Source of the DNA: Methanobacteriota archaeon
GTDB lineage: Archaea; Methanobacteriota; Methanobacteria; Methanobacteriales; Methanobacteriaceae
Length of the DNA stretch: 48,079 nt
Assembly (NCBI GenBank): GCA_023430285.1
Contig: JAEZAV010000169.1
Location: 1 to 48,079, forward strand
Direction: 5' to 3'
Positions within the stretch are counted from its first letter, which is position 1. Each line of letters begins with the position of its first letter. The position numbers were made by a program, and so were the translations under genes. Below, piece after piece: positions 26,158-36,834 of this stretch. The notes beneath the pieces were generated by a model. The model was given only the letters and a program-made list of their open reading frames with translations, searched no databases and was not told the origin of the DNA.

Positions 26158-27540
26158 ATGGGAGTAGAAAAGCCGATCCAAAAAAAGGTAAACAAAACAA
26201 TTATTTTGCTGATTGCAACCATAGCAACATTTTTAACACCATTTATGGGCAGTTCCCTGATTGTTGCACTTCCCACAATTTCAAATGACTTGGGAATGAG
26301 TGCAATTATTTTAAGCTGGATCACGACAGCATACTTTTTAACATCTGCCATGTTTGCAGTTCCCTTCGGTAAAATTTCCGATATTTACGGTATGAAAAAA
26401 ATTTTTGTAGCAGGCAGCATCATACTCACTGTTGCAACCTTCCTGGCCGCCATCTCTCCTTCAGGTGAATTTCTAATTATGGCCAGATCTCTACAGGGTT
26501 TGGCGAGTGCCATGATAATTGTCACAGGACTTGCCATTATAACATCAGTATTTCCCCCTGAAGAAAGGGGCAAAGCCATTGGAATAAACATTACAGCAGG
26601 TTACATAGGACTTGTAATGGGACCCGTACTCGGAGGATTTTTAACACAGTATCTTGGTTGGAGAAGTATTTTTTATTTCATAATCCCATTTGGATTGCTT
26701 TTAATTGGATTATCATTGTGGAAAATGAAGGGACTAGAATGGAGGGAATGTAAAGGTGAGAAGCTGGATTACTGGGGATCTTTACTCTACATACTCATGT
26801 TAGGATTAGTCCTAGTAGGATTTTCATTCATAACAGAAACTCTTGGAATTTTAATGGTGATCCTAGGCATTCTAGGCTTTGTGGGATTTGTTATTTTGGA
26901 ATTAAGGGTTGAAAATCCTGTACTGGAGATGAGTTTATTCTTTAAAAATAGAAAATTTACATTCTCAAACCTTGCAACACTCATAAGTTACATAGGCATA
27001 TCCTCAGTGGTTTTCCTCATGAGTTTGTACCTACAGTTCCTAAAAGGATTTGATGCCGAAACAGCAGGGATGTTTCTGGCAGTTCAAACTATTTTCATGG
27101 TGATCATGGCCCCCATTGCAGGTAAACTCTCAGACAAATTCGATCCAGGAAAATTAGCATCGTTGGGCATGATGGTCATCACGCTTGGATTTTTAATATT
27201 CTCATTTATCAACACCGAAACCAGTGTTTACATCATAATCATGGGTTTAGTGGTTATTGGAATTGGAATTGGAATCTTTTCAGCCCCCAACATGAATTCC
27301 ATAATGGGATCTGTGAAAAGGAAGTATTTCGGTGTTGCCTCAGCAACTGTAGGTACCATGAGACTTTTAGGTCAAACCTTCAGTATGGGTCTGATCTTAA
27401 TCATATTTGCAGTTTACATTGGATCTGCACAATTTACTCCTCAAAATTACCCAGAGCTCTTAACTAGCATCCAAACTGTGTTCCTGATCTCAGTGGTGTT
27501 GGGTGTAATAGCAGTTTTCGCATCTTTGGTTAAGAAGTAG
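26158..27540 (+). CDS. MFS multidrug exporter, EmrB/QacA (14-TM) type
   Basis: The product is 460 aa. ATG 26158 is chosen with AAGGAG about 10 nt upstream; the longer frame from 26077 reads through the promoter. About fourteen helices are seen. Motif A appears as GKISDIYGMKK and the antiporter motif C as GYIGLVMGPVLGGFL, with WITTAYFLTSA in helix 2 as in DHA2-family drug:proton antiporters. The gene is divergent from TrmB. Its substrate range is unknown; drug or bile-like amphiphile export is typical of the family. Confidence 0.92.
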   Translation: MGVEKPIQKKVNKTIILLIATIATFLTPFMGSSLIVALPTISNDLGMSAIILSWITTAYFLTSAMFAVPFGKISDIYGMKKIFVAGSIILTVATFLAAISPSGEFLIMARSLQGLASAMIIVTGLAIITSVFPPEERGKAIGINITAGYIGLVMGPVLGGFLTQYLGWRSIFYFIIPFGLLLIGLSLWKMKGLEWRECKGEKLDYWGSLLYILMLGLVLVGFSFITETLGILMVILGILGFVGFVILELRVENPVLEMSLFFKNRKFTFSNLATLISYIGISSVVFLMSLYLQFLKGFDAETAGMFLAVQTIFMVIMAPIAGKLSDKFDPGKLASLGMMVITLGFLIFSFINTETSVYIIIMGLVVIGIGIGIFSAPNMNSIMGSVKRKYFGVASATVGTMRLLGQTFSMGLILIIFAVYIGSAQFTPQNYPELLTSIQTVFLISVVLGVIAVFASLVKK

Positions 27541-27949
27541 ATCTTAAATTATATTTTCTTTTCTGACAATCAAATTCAGATATCTAAAAGCATGTAATTT
27601 CCATTCCAGATAATAATTAATGAAAATTCATCAAATTTAGACATTTACAGGAGAATATTACAAATCAAAATTGAATTGATAAATTTAAAAATTATGCCAA
27701 AATTTGTTCTGAAATATTAATAAAAAATTGTTAATGACATATCAGTAATCGAACTATTTAATAGGTTATTTTATTAATTCCAAATTAAATAAATACAAAT
27801 ATCTAAGTTTTAAATGGTTAAAAATCCATTTAATATAATATATGTATATATAATTACTGATAAGAATCAAATACCATTATATTCCACTTGGACCATTTTT
27901 TTACAGTACATCACTAAGATTGAATAAAAAAAATATTTAGAGCAATTCT
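27541..27949. other. 409-bp AT-rich intergenic region
   Basis: No gene is seen. It marks the transition to the very AT-rich glycan island. TATA-like runs (taatataatatatgtatatataat, about 27830-27855) may be a promoter, about 100 bp before the flippase. Confidence 0.4.
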
Positions 27950-29374
27950 ATGAGTAGAGTAAGAATATTAGCTAAAAATACAAGTATATTATTTTTAGCA
28001 CAAATCATAACTTACATTTTGGGGTTTTTTTATACTATATATTTAGCTAGATATTTAGGAGTTGAAAATTTTGGAATAATTTCATTTTCACTTGCATTAG
28101 CAAGTATTTTTAGTATCATAGCTGATTTTGGATTGACGACATTATCAGTGAGAGAAATTGCTAGAGATAAATCGATCGCTAAAAGATTTATAAATAATAT
28201 ATTTTCAATAAGAGTTATTTTATCAATAATAACTCTCGTTTTAGTTAGTGTAACAATATTCTTTTTACAGTATTCTAAAAATTTATCTGTAATTATTTAT
28301 TTAATAATGCTATTTACATTATTCAGTGGTAGTTTTGCAGGTACATTTTATTCCTTATTCCAAGCATATGAAAAAATGGAATATCAATCAATAGGACAAA
28401 TATTGAATAGTTTATTGTTATTAGTGGGTATTTTAGTGGGAATATACCTAAAATTTAGTCTTTTGGAATTAGCCATTATTTACTTTGTCGTAGGATTAAT
28501 ATTATTTGCATATTCCCTCCTAATTTGTGCTTGGAAATTTTTTGTACCAAAACTTAAATTTGAATTTGAATTTTGGAAAGAAATTTTAAAAGAAGCTTTT
28601 CCTCTTTCTCTTTATAATATTTCTTCATTTCTCTCATTTAATATTGATTCCATCATTTTAGCATTTATAGTAGGTACTACCGCTGTAGGCGTTTATACGG
28701 CTTCATACAGATTTTTGAATATTTTAGTTGTATTGCCTTCAGTTTATGTTATGTCTGTTTTTCCAGTATTATCTGATTTTTATATCTCTTCGAAGAATTC
28801 CCTAAAAATAACCTATGAAACATCATTGAAATATTTATTATTAATTGCAATTCCAATAGCAATTATTACAACATTAACATCTAAGGACATAATAAATATC
28901 ATTTATGGAAACTCATTTGACGCTTCAATAATCTGTTTGCAAATACTGATTTGGTCCGTGCCATTATTGTTTATTACTTATGTATTTAGAGTATTGTTAA
29001 TCTCAATTAACAAACAATACTTATTACTCAAAATTACTATTGTTGCTATGTTAATAAATATAATACTTAATTTCATATTTATTCCAAAATATAGTTTTGT
29101 TGCTGCATCAATAATAACTGTTTTAACAGAGTTTATTATCTTTATTTTGGGTTACCATTTTATTTCTAAGTTTTTCTTTAAAATTAATATCATTAAAATA
29201 ACTTGGAAACCTCTTCTTGCAAGTTTATTTATGGTAATGATCTTATCAGAATTAAAAATCGGAATTTATTTTACATTTACACTATTCTTAGTCGGGTACG
29301 TTATTATGTTATTTGTTTTAAGGACATTTACAAAAAAGGATTTAAATCTATTTAAAAAACTAATAAAAATATGA
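27950..29374 (+). CDS. Polysaccharide/oligosaccharide flippase (Wzx-like, MATE/MOP superfamily)
   Basis: The product is 474 aa with about fourteen membrane helices. The N-terminus has the flippase pattern KNTSILFLAQIITYILGFFY, then LARYLGVENFGIISF and FGLTTLSVREIARDK, typical of PF01943/PF13440 lipid-linked glycan flippases. Codon use is very AT-rich. No clear ribosome-binding site precedes the ATG, so translation may be leaderless. It faces the glycosyltransferase operon tail to tail, and its TGA directly abuts the stop of the GT-C-like gene. It probably moves the lipid-linked glycan made by that operon to the outer face. Confidence 0.9.
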   Translation: MSRVRILAKNTSILFLAQIITYILGFFYTIYLARYLGVENFGIISFSLALASIFSIIADFGLTTLSVREIARDKSIAKRFINNIFSIRVILSIITLVLVSVTIFFLQYSKNLSVIIYLIMLFTLFSGSFAGTFYSLFQAYEKMEYQSIGQILNSLLLLVGILVGIYLKFSLLELAIIYFVVGLILFAYSLLICAWKFFVPKLKFEFEFWKEILKEAFPLSLYNISSFLSFNIDSIILAFIVGTTAVGVYTASYRFLNILVVLPSVYVMSVFPVLSDFYISSKNSLKITYETSLKYLLLIAIPIAIITTLTSKDIINIIYGNSFDASIICLQILIWSVPLLFITYVFRVLLISINKQYLLLKITIVAMLINIILNFIFIPKYSFVAASIITVLTEFIIFILGYHFISKFFFKINIIKITWKPLLASLFMVMILSELKIGIYFTFTLFLVGYVIMLFVLRTFTKKDLNLFKKLIKI

Positions 29375-31261
29375 TCAATATTTCATATATCCAGTTACAG
29401 AACTACTATCATATATTTTGTTAAAATTGGAATCATTGAGCAAAAGATCATTTGGATCATAATTAAGTTTATAAACCCCTCCTTCTAGTGAAAATGGATT
29501 GTTAACAATCTCTTTCCTTAAAATAATTATGTTATTATTTTGAAGGGAAAATGAACGATTTAATAAATCAGAATCAATTAAAGACATATTATAAACACTC
29601 ATATTATCATAATTTATAAAAATACTGCTACTCGGGTTAACTGCATAATAAAAATCAGACTTTATTCCAGTAATTGAATGAAGACTGAAAAAATATGCTG
29701 CGTCAACCTCTGAAGTTGTTAAGGCACTCCGTGATCCCATATCTGGAAAGAAAGTCGAATTATCAAATTCTGCAGTCAAACTAGTAATCATAATAAACGA
29801 TAATATACAAAAAAACAATGGCATTACAATTTTAACAATTTTTTTTCTTTTAATTGTATTTAAAATAATGATTAAACCTATTGCAACCAATGGAGCTATT
29901 AATATCTCTGCAAAATAAAACCATCTTTCATTAAGAAGATCTTTAGATGTTATTAATGAAAAAAATCCAACAGATAACGTGCTCAAAGCAATAAATCCAA
30001 ATAGCGCAGAGTTATAATCCTTTTTAGATAGTATATACAAAAATCCTAATAATGAAATCCCTGAAAATAAGAATAACCCCATATTATTATATAATTTTTC
30101 AATTAGTGGAATGGAATTAGAGTAACTATTTGTTAATATTAATCCAGTATGGTCAACGTTTAGCCCCCATTGAAGCATTCCAATCACATTTGAGAATACT
30201 AAGCCTGATGAATTCATCCACCAAAATATCATGAAAACAGCAAAAAACAACAACAAATTAATACTAATATATACATTATCCCTATTTTTGTTAGATTTAT
30301 CCTTATTATTTAACTTATTTATATTAAATATTAAAATTCCTACAATAAGAACCAAAACCATCCACAATGAAGTTACAGTATGCGTTAAAATCAAACCAAT
30401 CATCAGAAACATGATTAATCCAATTATTATCTTAGTATTTTCATTTTTGAACAATAAATAAAGTATAAAAGGAATATAAAGAGCTGCTATCGTATTGGGT
30501 ATTGTCCAAGACCCAAATTGTATAATACAATTTGCAGTACTTAATAATAGAGCGGATATCAGACCCACATTCTCATTAAATAAAGTTCTACCAATTAAAA
30601 AAATAAAAAGTATTAAACCAATTATTTGAACAATGCTTATTGATATGATAGAAGCTAATTTAAAATTTAAGTTGCCCAGTAATGAAGTAATAGCCATTTC
30701 AACATGAGCAAATGGAAGATTAGAATAATTAAATCCCTCGGGGATATGGCCATTAGCTAATATTTTTAGTGTAAACATTTGATGCCAAGCAGGATCAACT
30801 CCTACCACTGATGGAAACATTAATTGTCCAGTAACAACTAAACTGATGCCAATTATGATTGTTTGAAATAATATCACTTTTGAAAAATAATTTTTAGCAT
30901 TAAATAAAATTTCTAGGGCAATAATGGAACTCATAAGTGAAATTAAAAAAAAGTATACCAATGGTCGTTCATATAAATTACTCCTCAAATAAAAAACTAT
31001 CATACTAACTACGAATAATAAAAAAAAGACAGACAATAATATTTTCATTATGTCTTTAGAGTCATGAACCGGTAAAACCAAAGAAATGTTCATTTTTCTA
31101 ATTTTAAGCCAAATCAAACAAAAAATTAAAGATAAAACACCCGGAATAAGATATATTACTTGCTTATTTGAACTTATTATAAAAAATGTCAATAAAAGCG
31201 ACAATATTATGCCAATAATTGCAAAACTTTGATCTAGTTCTGATATTAAGTTAATTTTCAT
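29375..31261 (-). CDS. Large polytopic membrane protein, GT-C glycosyltransferase-like
   Basis: The product is 628 aa with about thirteen to fourteen membrane helices and a ~110-residue extracytoplasmic C-terminal tail. The first large loop contains GVDPAWHQMFTLKILANGH and FNYSNLPFAH. An acidic residue before an aromatic/His pair at this position is typical of the catalytic loop of GT-C enzymes that use lipid-linked sugar donors on the outer face. The family is not named with certainty; it could alternatively be a polymerase-like (Wzy) protein. It lies 110 bp after the last GT4 gene on the same strand. Confidence 0.7.
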   Translation of the reverse strand: MKINLISELDQSFAIIGIILSLLLTFFIISSNKQVIYLIPGVLSLIFCLIWLKIRKMNISLVLPVHDSKDIMKILLSVFFLLFVVSMIVFYLRSNLYERPLVYFFLISLMSSIIALEILFNAKNYFSKVILFQTIIIGISLVVTGQLMFPSVVGVDPAWHQMFTLKILANGHIPEGFNYSNLPFAHVEMAITSLLGNLNFKLASIISISIVQIIGLILFIFLIGRTLFNENVGLISALLLSTANCIIQFGSWTIPNTIAALYIPFILYLLFKNENTKIIIGLIMFLMIGLILTHTVTSLWMVLVLIVGILIFNINKLNNKDKSNKNRDNVYISINLLLFFAVFMIFWWMNSSGLVFSNVIGMLQWGLNVDHTGLILTNSYSNSIPLIEKLYNNMGLFLFSGISLLGFLYILSKKDYNSALFGFIALSTLSVGFFSLITSKDLLNERWFYFAEILIAPLVAIGLIIILNTIKRKKIVKIVMPLFFCILSFIMITSLTAEFDNSTFFPDMGSRSALTTSEVDAAYFFSLHSITGIKSDFYYAVNPSSSIFINYDNMSVYNMSLIDSDLLNRSFSLQNNNIIILRKEIVNNPFSLEGGVYKLNYDPNDLLLNDSNFNKIYDSSSVTGYMKY

Positions 31262-31371
31262 TTATATTAATCCTAAACTGTTTATATAAGTTTAAATTAT
31301 GGGAGTAAGCAGATCATATCTTTATCAATGGTTTACATGAGTATATATTTATAATTTATCAATTCAAAACA

Positions 31372-32442
31372 TTAATCAATGAAGATCTTTTCAAATCTTT
31401 TGACTGACGCATCATAAGAATATTCATTGCTAATTAATTCTTTAGCATTTTTAATAATTTCATTATTATTTTCTTTACTAATAATTTTGATAACATTTTC
31501 AGCTATTAACTCTTTAGAATTTTTTTCCATTATAAAACCAGTTTTCCCCTCTTTGATTATGTCTGGAATTCCACCTACAGGAGTAGATAAAACCGGGACG
31601 CCACAACTCATTGCTTCCAATACAGAATTTGGGAGGCCCTCACTATAAGAAGGCATAATAAACAATTTAAGCTCATTCAAATAATTTGGTATTTCATCAT
31701 GTGGAATCCATCCTAAAAGTTTAACTGTATTTTTTAAGTTATTATCTAAAATATATTCTTCTATTTCTGAAAATAACTCCCCATTACCAATAATCATAAA
31801 ATTAGAGTTTTTAATTTCATTTTGGATTAGAGGAATTGATTCAACAAAATTTTGGACTCCTTTGCCTTTTTCTAAAGAACCAATATATCCAATAATTAAT
31901 TCTCTATCATCATAATGTTTATTAATAGAAAAATATGAATCTACATAAATAGAGCTATATATTATTTTATCTTTGTATTTTTGAATATTCCACACATTCA
32001 TAACATTCTCGGATTCAACGAGTAAAACATCTGCTAAGATAAAATTAATCTTTGCAAAAATTAAAAATATTGATTGAGTTTTTCCATCTACAAATAGTGC
32101 AACTTTTTTGTCAATTAACTTTAGAAAAAAAGTTTGTATAAGAAATGCGGGTCCTAAGACTATGCCCATATCATAATTATTTCTATTTTGGATAATGAAA
32201 CATGTCTGAAGCAATTGATTAATGAGATATATATAAATTCGATTGAGAATATTTTCAGAATTTCTTGAATATGAGGGTACCCAGTTTATATTATCAAATA
32301 TTGGCGGTTGATCTCCACAAATAACATATACAGTGTTAGATAATTCTTTAATAATTTTAACAAACTTTTCTAAAAATGCTTCAGAACTCGGATGAGGATA
32401 AATGTTACCAATAATAAGTATTTTTTTTAATTTTTGATTCAT
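31372..32442 (-). CDS. Glycosyltransferase family 4 protein
   Basis: The product is 356-357 aa. ATG 32442 begins MNQKLKKILIIGN, 4 nt after the preceding gene's stop. The GT-B fold is seen: an N-terminal Rossmann strand ILIIGNIYPHPSSEAF, and the C-terminal donor site SEGLPNSVLEAMSCGVPVLS with the E-x7-E pair, then GGIPDIIKEGKTGF. It transfers a sugar from a nucleotide donor to a growing glycan in the cytoplasm. This is the last GT of the coupled operon and has intact catalytic features. Confidence 0.9.
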   Translation of the reverse strand: MNQKLKKILIIGNIYPHPSSEAFLEKFVKIIKELSNTVYVICGDQPPIFDNINWVPSYSRNSENILNRIYIYLINQLLQTCFIIQNRNNYDMGIVLGPAFLIQTFFLKLIDKKVALFVDGKTQSIFLIFAKINFILADVLLVESENVMNVWNIQKYKDKIIYSSIYVDSYFSINKHYDDRELIIGYIGSLEKGKGVQNFVESIPLIQNEIKNSNFMIIGNGELFSEIEEYILDNNLKNTVKLLGWIPHDEIPNYLNELKLFIMPSYSEGLPNSVLEAMSCGVPVLSTPVGGIPDIIKEGKTGFIMEKNSKELIAENVIKIISKENNNEIIKNAKELISNEYSYDASVKRFEKIFID

Positions 32443-32446
32443 TTTC

Positions 32447-33574
32447 TCACTTTTTAATTTGATCAAATATTGCCATATATTTTTTAGATATTTCTTTAAA
32501 CGTATATTGAGATTCTATAGTTTTTCGTGCATTGTGTCCTATTTTAATTCTTAAAGATGAATCTTTAACCACCAAATCAAGATATTTTTTTAACTCTTGA
32601 ACATTCTTTTTTTCAAATAAGAATCCATTATCAAAATGGGATATAACATCATTTGAACCTGGAATATTACTCGCAATAACTGTTTTACCTAAAGCCATAG
32701 CTTCTAATAAAGTAACAGGCATACACTCAGATAATGAAGGTAATACAAATATTGTACTATCTGCTATTTTTTTTCTCAAATCTTTTTTAGCAAGCCAAGG
32801 TATAAAATCTACGTAATCATTTAAGCCAAGTTCTTCTACTAATTTCGTAAGATATTCTTTTTCTGTGCCATAACCCACTATAATTAACTTAATTTCATTC
32901 TTTAAATTTTCGTTCAAAAGAGAATAAGAAATTATTAAATATTCTAAACCTTTAATTTTATCCAATCTACCACCAAAAAAGATATAATTTTCATCATGAT
33001 AATTTGGATTATATAAATCCTCTTCAATGGCATTTTGGATAAATACAGAATTATATCCCTTAGAACTCAAATAGTCATTAATTGAACTATTCAAAGATAT
33101 TAAAATTTCACATTCTTTGAAAAGCTTTTTTTCACAATAAATTTTAAATTTTTTCTTTAAACCGGTATCTCCAAATAGTTCAGAAGGTGGTGCATGAGTA
33201 ACATAAATTTTCGGAATTTTTAAATTTTTTATAAAATATGAAGCAAATAAATCTGTTAATATCAAAATATCTAGATTTAGTTTTTCAATTTCTTTTTTAA
33301 CATAATAAGAAAAATTAACTTTTGTAAATACCTTTTGAAAAATAGAATCATGAAAATCGAGGGTTTTAAAATTGACAATTTTAATATCAAAAATAGTTTC
33401 AATTTTAATATCATCAACTGGCCATCTTCGAAATATATATATTTCATGCCCATATTTTGTAAGTTCTTTAGCCAATCCAAATACTTGCGATTCTATTCCT
33501 AATAAATTACCACTTTTATAATCTTCAAAATCCATACCACCGGGAGTACAAAATCCTATTTTCAATTTAATCAT
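32447..33574 (-). CDS. Glycosyltransferase family 4 protein
   Basis: The product is 375 aa from ATG 33574. A TTG at 33565 (MKIGFCTPGG) has better spacing from AAGGATGAT and may be the true start. The N-terminal domain has an acceptor-side region with GNLLGIESQVFGLAKEL. The C-terminal domain has FGGRLDKIKGLEYLI and SECMPVTLLEAMALGKTVIA with the E-x7-E pair. It overlaps the upstream GT gene by 8 bp, indicating coupling in one operon. Confidence 0.9.
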   Translation of the reverse strand: MIKLKIGFCTPGGMDFEDYKSGNLLGIESQVFGLAKELTKYGHEIYIFRRWPVDDIKIETIFDIKIVNFKTLDFHDSIFQKVFTKVNFSYYVKKEIEKLNLDILILTDLFASYFIKNLKIPKIYVTHAPPSELFGDTGLKKKFKIYCEKKLFKECEILISLNSSINDYLSSKGYNSVFIQNAIEEDLYNPNYHDENYIFFGGRLDKIKGLEYLIISYSLLNENLKNEIKLIIVGYGTEKEYLTKLVEELGLNDYVDFIPWLAKKDLRKKIADSTIFVLPSLSECMPVTLLEAMALGKTVIASNIPGSNDVISHFDNGFLFEKKNVQELKKYLDLVVKDSSLRIKIGHNARKTIESQYTFKEISKKYMAIFDQIKK

Positions 33575-34733
33575 CCTTTTCAGATATTACACTTTCATAA
33601 ACTTTTTCCAATTGTTCAATTATTATTGGCCAATCAAATGTTGTTTTTATTAGTTGTCTACATCTCAATGCAAATTTTTCTCTTATTGTATCATTGCTCA
33701 ATATTTCAACTATTGCGTCCTTAAGTGAAGTTTCATCAAAATCTACAATCAACCCTACTTCATTATGAATCCATTCTAACTTATCTCCAAATTTTGTTGT
33801 TATTATAGGTGTAGAACAAGCACAAGACTCTAAAAAAGAATGGGGAAACCCATTATATGAAGGTGTAACAAAAACATCAGCATCTAACAACGCAGAAATT
33901 TTTTGATCCATACCAAAAAATCCAGTGAAAAATACTTGTTTTTCTATTTCCATTTCATTTATTAGCTTAACTAAATCCTTTTTGTATGGTGTATCTCTTC
34001 CAATGATTGCTAATTTAATATTAGAAAGTTCTGGTAAAGCTTTTTTAATAGATTTCAACAAGAGATCTATCCCTTTAGTTTCATCTAACCTTCCTAGATA
34101 TATAACTAATTTATCATCTTCAGAGATTGAATAGAGTTTTCTAAAAAGTCCTTTTTTAGGAAGATTGCGATAATTATCAAATTCTATCCCATTAGGAATG
34201 ATTGATATTTTATCCTGAGATATCCCCATTAGAGAATATTGTTCTGCTTCATCTTCGGTAATAGCAATCACATTAGATGCATCTTTTAGTATTTTTTTCC
34301 CAAAAAGAATGTCATAAATAATTTTAAAACTTGATCTACCAATAGTTGTAGACAATGAACCATGAGTTTCAATAATGTAAGGAATATTATGTTTTTGCGA
34401 ATAATAATGAATTATGTTATTTTGAAAATTTCGATATTCATGGACATGTATAACATCAAATTCATCGATTGTATTTGAAACATGTCTAATCATGTCTAAA
34501 GATATTATAAATGGATATTTGCCTGTGCAATTGAATTCATAAACATTTATTCCATCAATTAACTGATATTCTTGATTAGATAGTTGATTTTTATTAAATA
34601 TATTTGTTGTATAAATAGTAACATCATTTCCTTTAGAAACGAGATTTTTAGAAATTTCATGCACTAAATCAACTGTTCCAGATCCTGAATCAAAATTAAG
34701 AAAAAAGTAGGGAACAATTTGTAAAATATTCAT
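33567..34733 (-). CDS. Glycosyltransferase family 4 protein with atypical E-x7-E motif
   Basis: The product is 388 aa. Its start overlaps the previous stop (TAATG) and is preceded by GGTGGT. The N-terminus (ILQIVPYFFLNFDSGSGT, then HVHEYRNFQ) and the donor domain (IYLGRLDETKGIDLLLKSI, then PSYNGFPHSFLESCACSTPI) place it in GT4. The first Glu of the usual E-x7-E pair is replaced by Asn; this is tolerated in some members but may alter donor binding. Confidence 0.88.
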   Translation of the reverse strand: MNILQIVPYFFLNFDSGSGTVDLVHEISKNLVSKGNDVTIYTTNIFNKNQLSNQEYQLIDGINVYEFNCTGKYPFIISLDMIRHVSNTIDEFDVIHVHEYRNFQNNIIHYYSQKHNIPYIIETHGSLSTTIGRSSFKIIYDILFGKKILKDASNVIAITEDEAEQYSLMGISQDKISIIPNGIEFDNYRNLPKKGLFRKLYSISEDDKLVIYLGRLDETKGIDLLLKSIKKALPELSNIKLAIIGRDTPYKKDLVKLINEMEIEKQVFFTGFFGMDQKISALLDADVFVTPSYNGFPHSFLESCACSTPIITTKFGDKLEWIHNEVGLIVDFDETSLKDAIVEILSNDTIREKFALRCRQLIKTTFDWPIIIEQLEKVYESVISEKDD

Positions 34734-35824
34734 TAGTTACCACCATACGCATTCAAAATTCGTTGCTGCATTATATCCCAACTATAATATTTTTCATAAG
34801 CAATTCTTCCATTTTGACCAAGTTTATAGCCCATTTGAGGATTATCAATAAGTTGTATAATTGCCTTTTTTATTGCTTCAATATCTCCATAGGGTACAAC
34901 AATACCACAATTGTATTTTTTAACAATATCCGACATAGACGAATTATCATTAACAATAATAGGTTTAGCTAACATCATTGCTTCAAATAGTTTATTAGGG
35001 CTCGCATATTTATTATTACCAATAGCTGGATCGTAAAAAGCGAAAATAATATCCGATTCGGATGTTCTTTTCAGTACTTCATCATAACTAATGACCCCTA
35101 AATACATGAATTTGTCATTTGAACTATCAAGATGTTTAATTTGACTTTTTAAAGGGCCATCTCCAGCAAAAATTAATTTAATATTATCCATTGCAGTTAT
35201 TAATTCTATAACATTTTTTAAACCTCTGGATTCGTGCAAAACTCCCGCATAAAAAAGAACAGTGTAGTTTTTTTTAGTAGTTTGTAACTTTTCATCATAA
35301 CAATCCACAGGTGAATTATAGATGTATGATAACTTTTTAATATTACATGATTTAACTTGTTCATATCTAGATTCATCAACCAAAAAAAGATGGTCAACAT
35401 AATTTATTAAAAATCTTTCCGTGGATGCTACAAATGATACAAAAAATTTTGGAAAATAATGAGGTAAATTATCGGCGTAAAAATCGTATATAGTATAATA
35501 TAATGTTTTTCCTTTAATAAATTTAATTAAGAATGCTGGAAATAAGGTATCTAAATCTGCAGCATGAACTATATCAGAATCATCTTTAAGCAAAAAGATA
35601 AATTGATAAAATAACCAGAAAGGATGATAAAATACTATTTTAATTTCATCATATGGTGCTTTCAGTCTGAATCTATTTACAAAACGATTTAATTTTTCAT
35701 TTGAATAATTATCCTGACGATCCCATAAAAGTAAACTTACTTTATAACCTTTTTCAATTAAAAATTCTGCTATTTTATCAGGATTACTGTTTAATGATCT
35801 AGATCTTACCAAAATTATTTTCAT
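34733..35824 (-). CDS. Glycosyltransferase family 4-like protein
   Basis: The product is 363 aa. The N-terminus KIILVRSRSLNSNPDKIAEF and HAADLDTLFPAFL, then LLFYAGVLHESRGLKNVIEL and SPNKLFEAMMLAKPIIV, show a GT-B enzyme related to GT4 members of exopolysaccharide clusters. The donor motif has a single Glu (KLFEAM) preceded by Asn/Lys, not the full pair. It starts 8 bp after the DUF362 gene and is coupled by TAATG to the next. Confidence 0.85.
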   Translation of the reverse strand: MKIILVRSRSLNSNPDKIAEFLIEKGYKVSLLLWDRQDNYSNEKLNRFVNRFRLKAPYDEIKIVFYHPFWLFYQFIFLLKDDSDIVHAADLDTLFPAFLIKFIKGKTLYYTIYDFYADNLPHYFPKFFVSFVASTERFLINYVDHLFLVDESRYEQVKSCNIKKLSYIYNSPVDCYDEKLQTTKKNYTVLFYAGVLHESRGLKNVIELITAMDNIKLIFAGDGPLKSQIKHLDSSNDKFMYLGVISYDEVLKRTSESDIIFAFYDPAIGNNKYASPNKLFEAMMLAKPIIVNDNSSMSDIVKKYNCGIVVPYGDIEAIKKAIIQLIDNPQMGYKLGQNGRIAYEKYYSWDIMQQRILNAYGGN

Positions 35825-35832
35825 AATAATCC

Positions 35833-36834
35833 CTATTTATCACAATATCTTTCTAAATCATTTACAACATCTTGTTCACTAGAATTTCTAAGATGTTTTG
35901 CTACACCATAAATCATAGGAGTAACAGGAGAATCCATTACTAATTTAGCTATTGTTTCACTTTTAAAAAGTATGGTTGAGAGGCTATCAATGATTGTTTT
36001 ATTCGAGCTAAATTGCATTTTAAATTTTTTCCAGTCGTCATTTATTTGAATTTTTTCAAGATCAGTGCTACCCAAACCTTCCTTTTCAGCCACTAATATG
36101 TGTTTTACATTATCAATAGGAATTCCCATTACTGCAGTGCCTAATGAGTCTATAACAACAGGATTATCTGATGATAAGATCATTCCCAATTTTTTTGCTT
36201 CACCATACATTGGACCATGGCCATCTAGTGCATAACTAGCATCCATGATACAAATTTTTGGATTCAATTTTTTTGTAATTAATGTTAATTTTTCATTAAG
36301 ATTCTTATGATGAAGGCATCTCATAGTATCAGGGTAACAACCCCAAAGATTTTTCATGCTCAATGTTACAGTTGTCATAACATGAACTTTCAAAACAGGA
36401 ACTGATATGAAACAATCAATATCATCTAAAAGGAGATTCGGAAGTGTTACACTGACATTTTTGTTTAGAATTTTTTCTTCTATTTTACGATATGGCAAAT
36501 CTGAAAGGTTAACTAGTTCAACACCTGCATCACTGCATATTTTGGACATATCATGTCCTTTAAAAGAATCATCAGCAGTAAAAGAATGATTACCTCCATT
36601 AGATTCTCCTAAAATAACATTATCTGCACGATCTTTCAAGATTTCCATGAAACATTTTAAAAAATCTGGAGATGTGGTTATTCCCTTTTTAAAATATGGA
36701 TAAGTAAAGTTAGGTTTAATAAAAACTGTTGAATCTGATTTAACATTAGTTTTCCATTTAATAAAATCTAGACTTTTTAGAATGTCCTTCTTTAAATCAG
36801 ATATATTAGATATGTAAGCAGAATATTTATCCAT
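35833..36834 (-). CDS. DUF362 (PF04015) domain protein
   Basis: The product is 333 aa. The DUF362 pattern is present: VFIKPNF near residue 40, ILGESNGG near 100, FISVPVLKVHVMTTVTLSMKN near 145-165 and CIMDASYALDGHGPMYGE near 200. DUF362 proteins are often iron-sulfur linked, but no Cys-rich ferredoxin motif is present here. The start overlaps the preceding GT stop (TAATG). Its placement inside a glycosyltransferase operon is notable. A sugar- or lipid-modifying function is possible, but no activity is known for this version. Confidence 0.85.
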   Translation of the reverse strand: MDKYSAYISNISDLKKDILKSLDFIKWKTNVKSDSTVFIKPNFTYPYFKKGITTSPDFLKCFMEILKDRADNVILGESNGGNHSFTADDSFKGHDMSKICSDAGVELVNLSDLPYRKIEEKILNKNVSVTLPNLLLDDIDCFISVPVLKVHVMTTVTLSMKNLWGCYPDTMRCLHHKNLNEKLTLITKKLNPKICIMDASYALDGHGPMYGEAKKLGMILSSDNPVVIDSLGTAVMGIPIDNVKHILVAEKEGLGSTDLEKIQINDDWKKFKMQFSSNKTIIDSLSTILFKSETIAKLVMDSPVTPMIYGVAKHLRNSSEQDVVNDLERYCDK

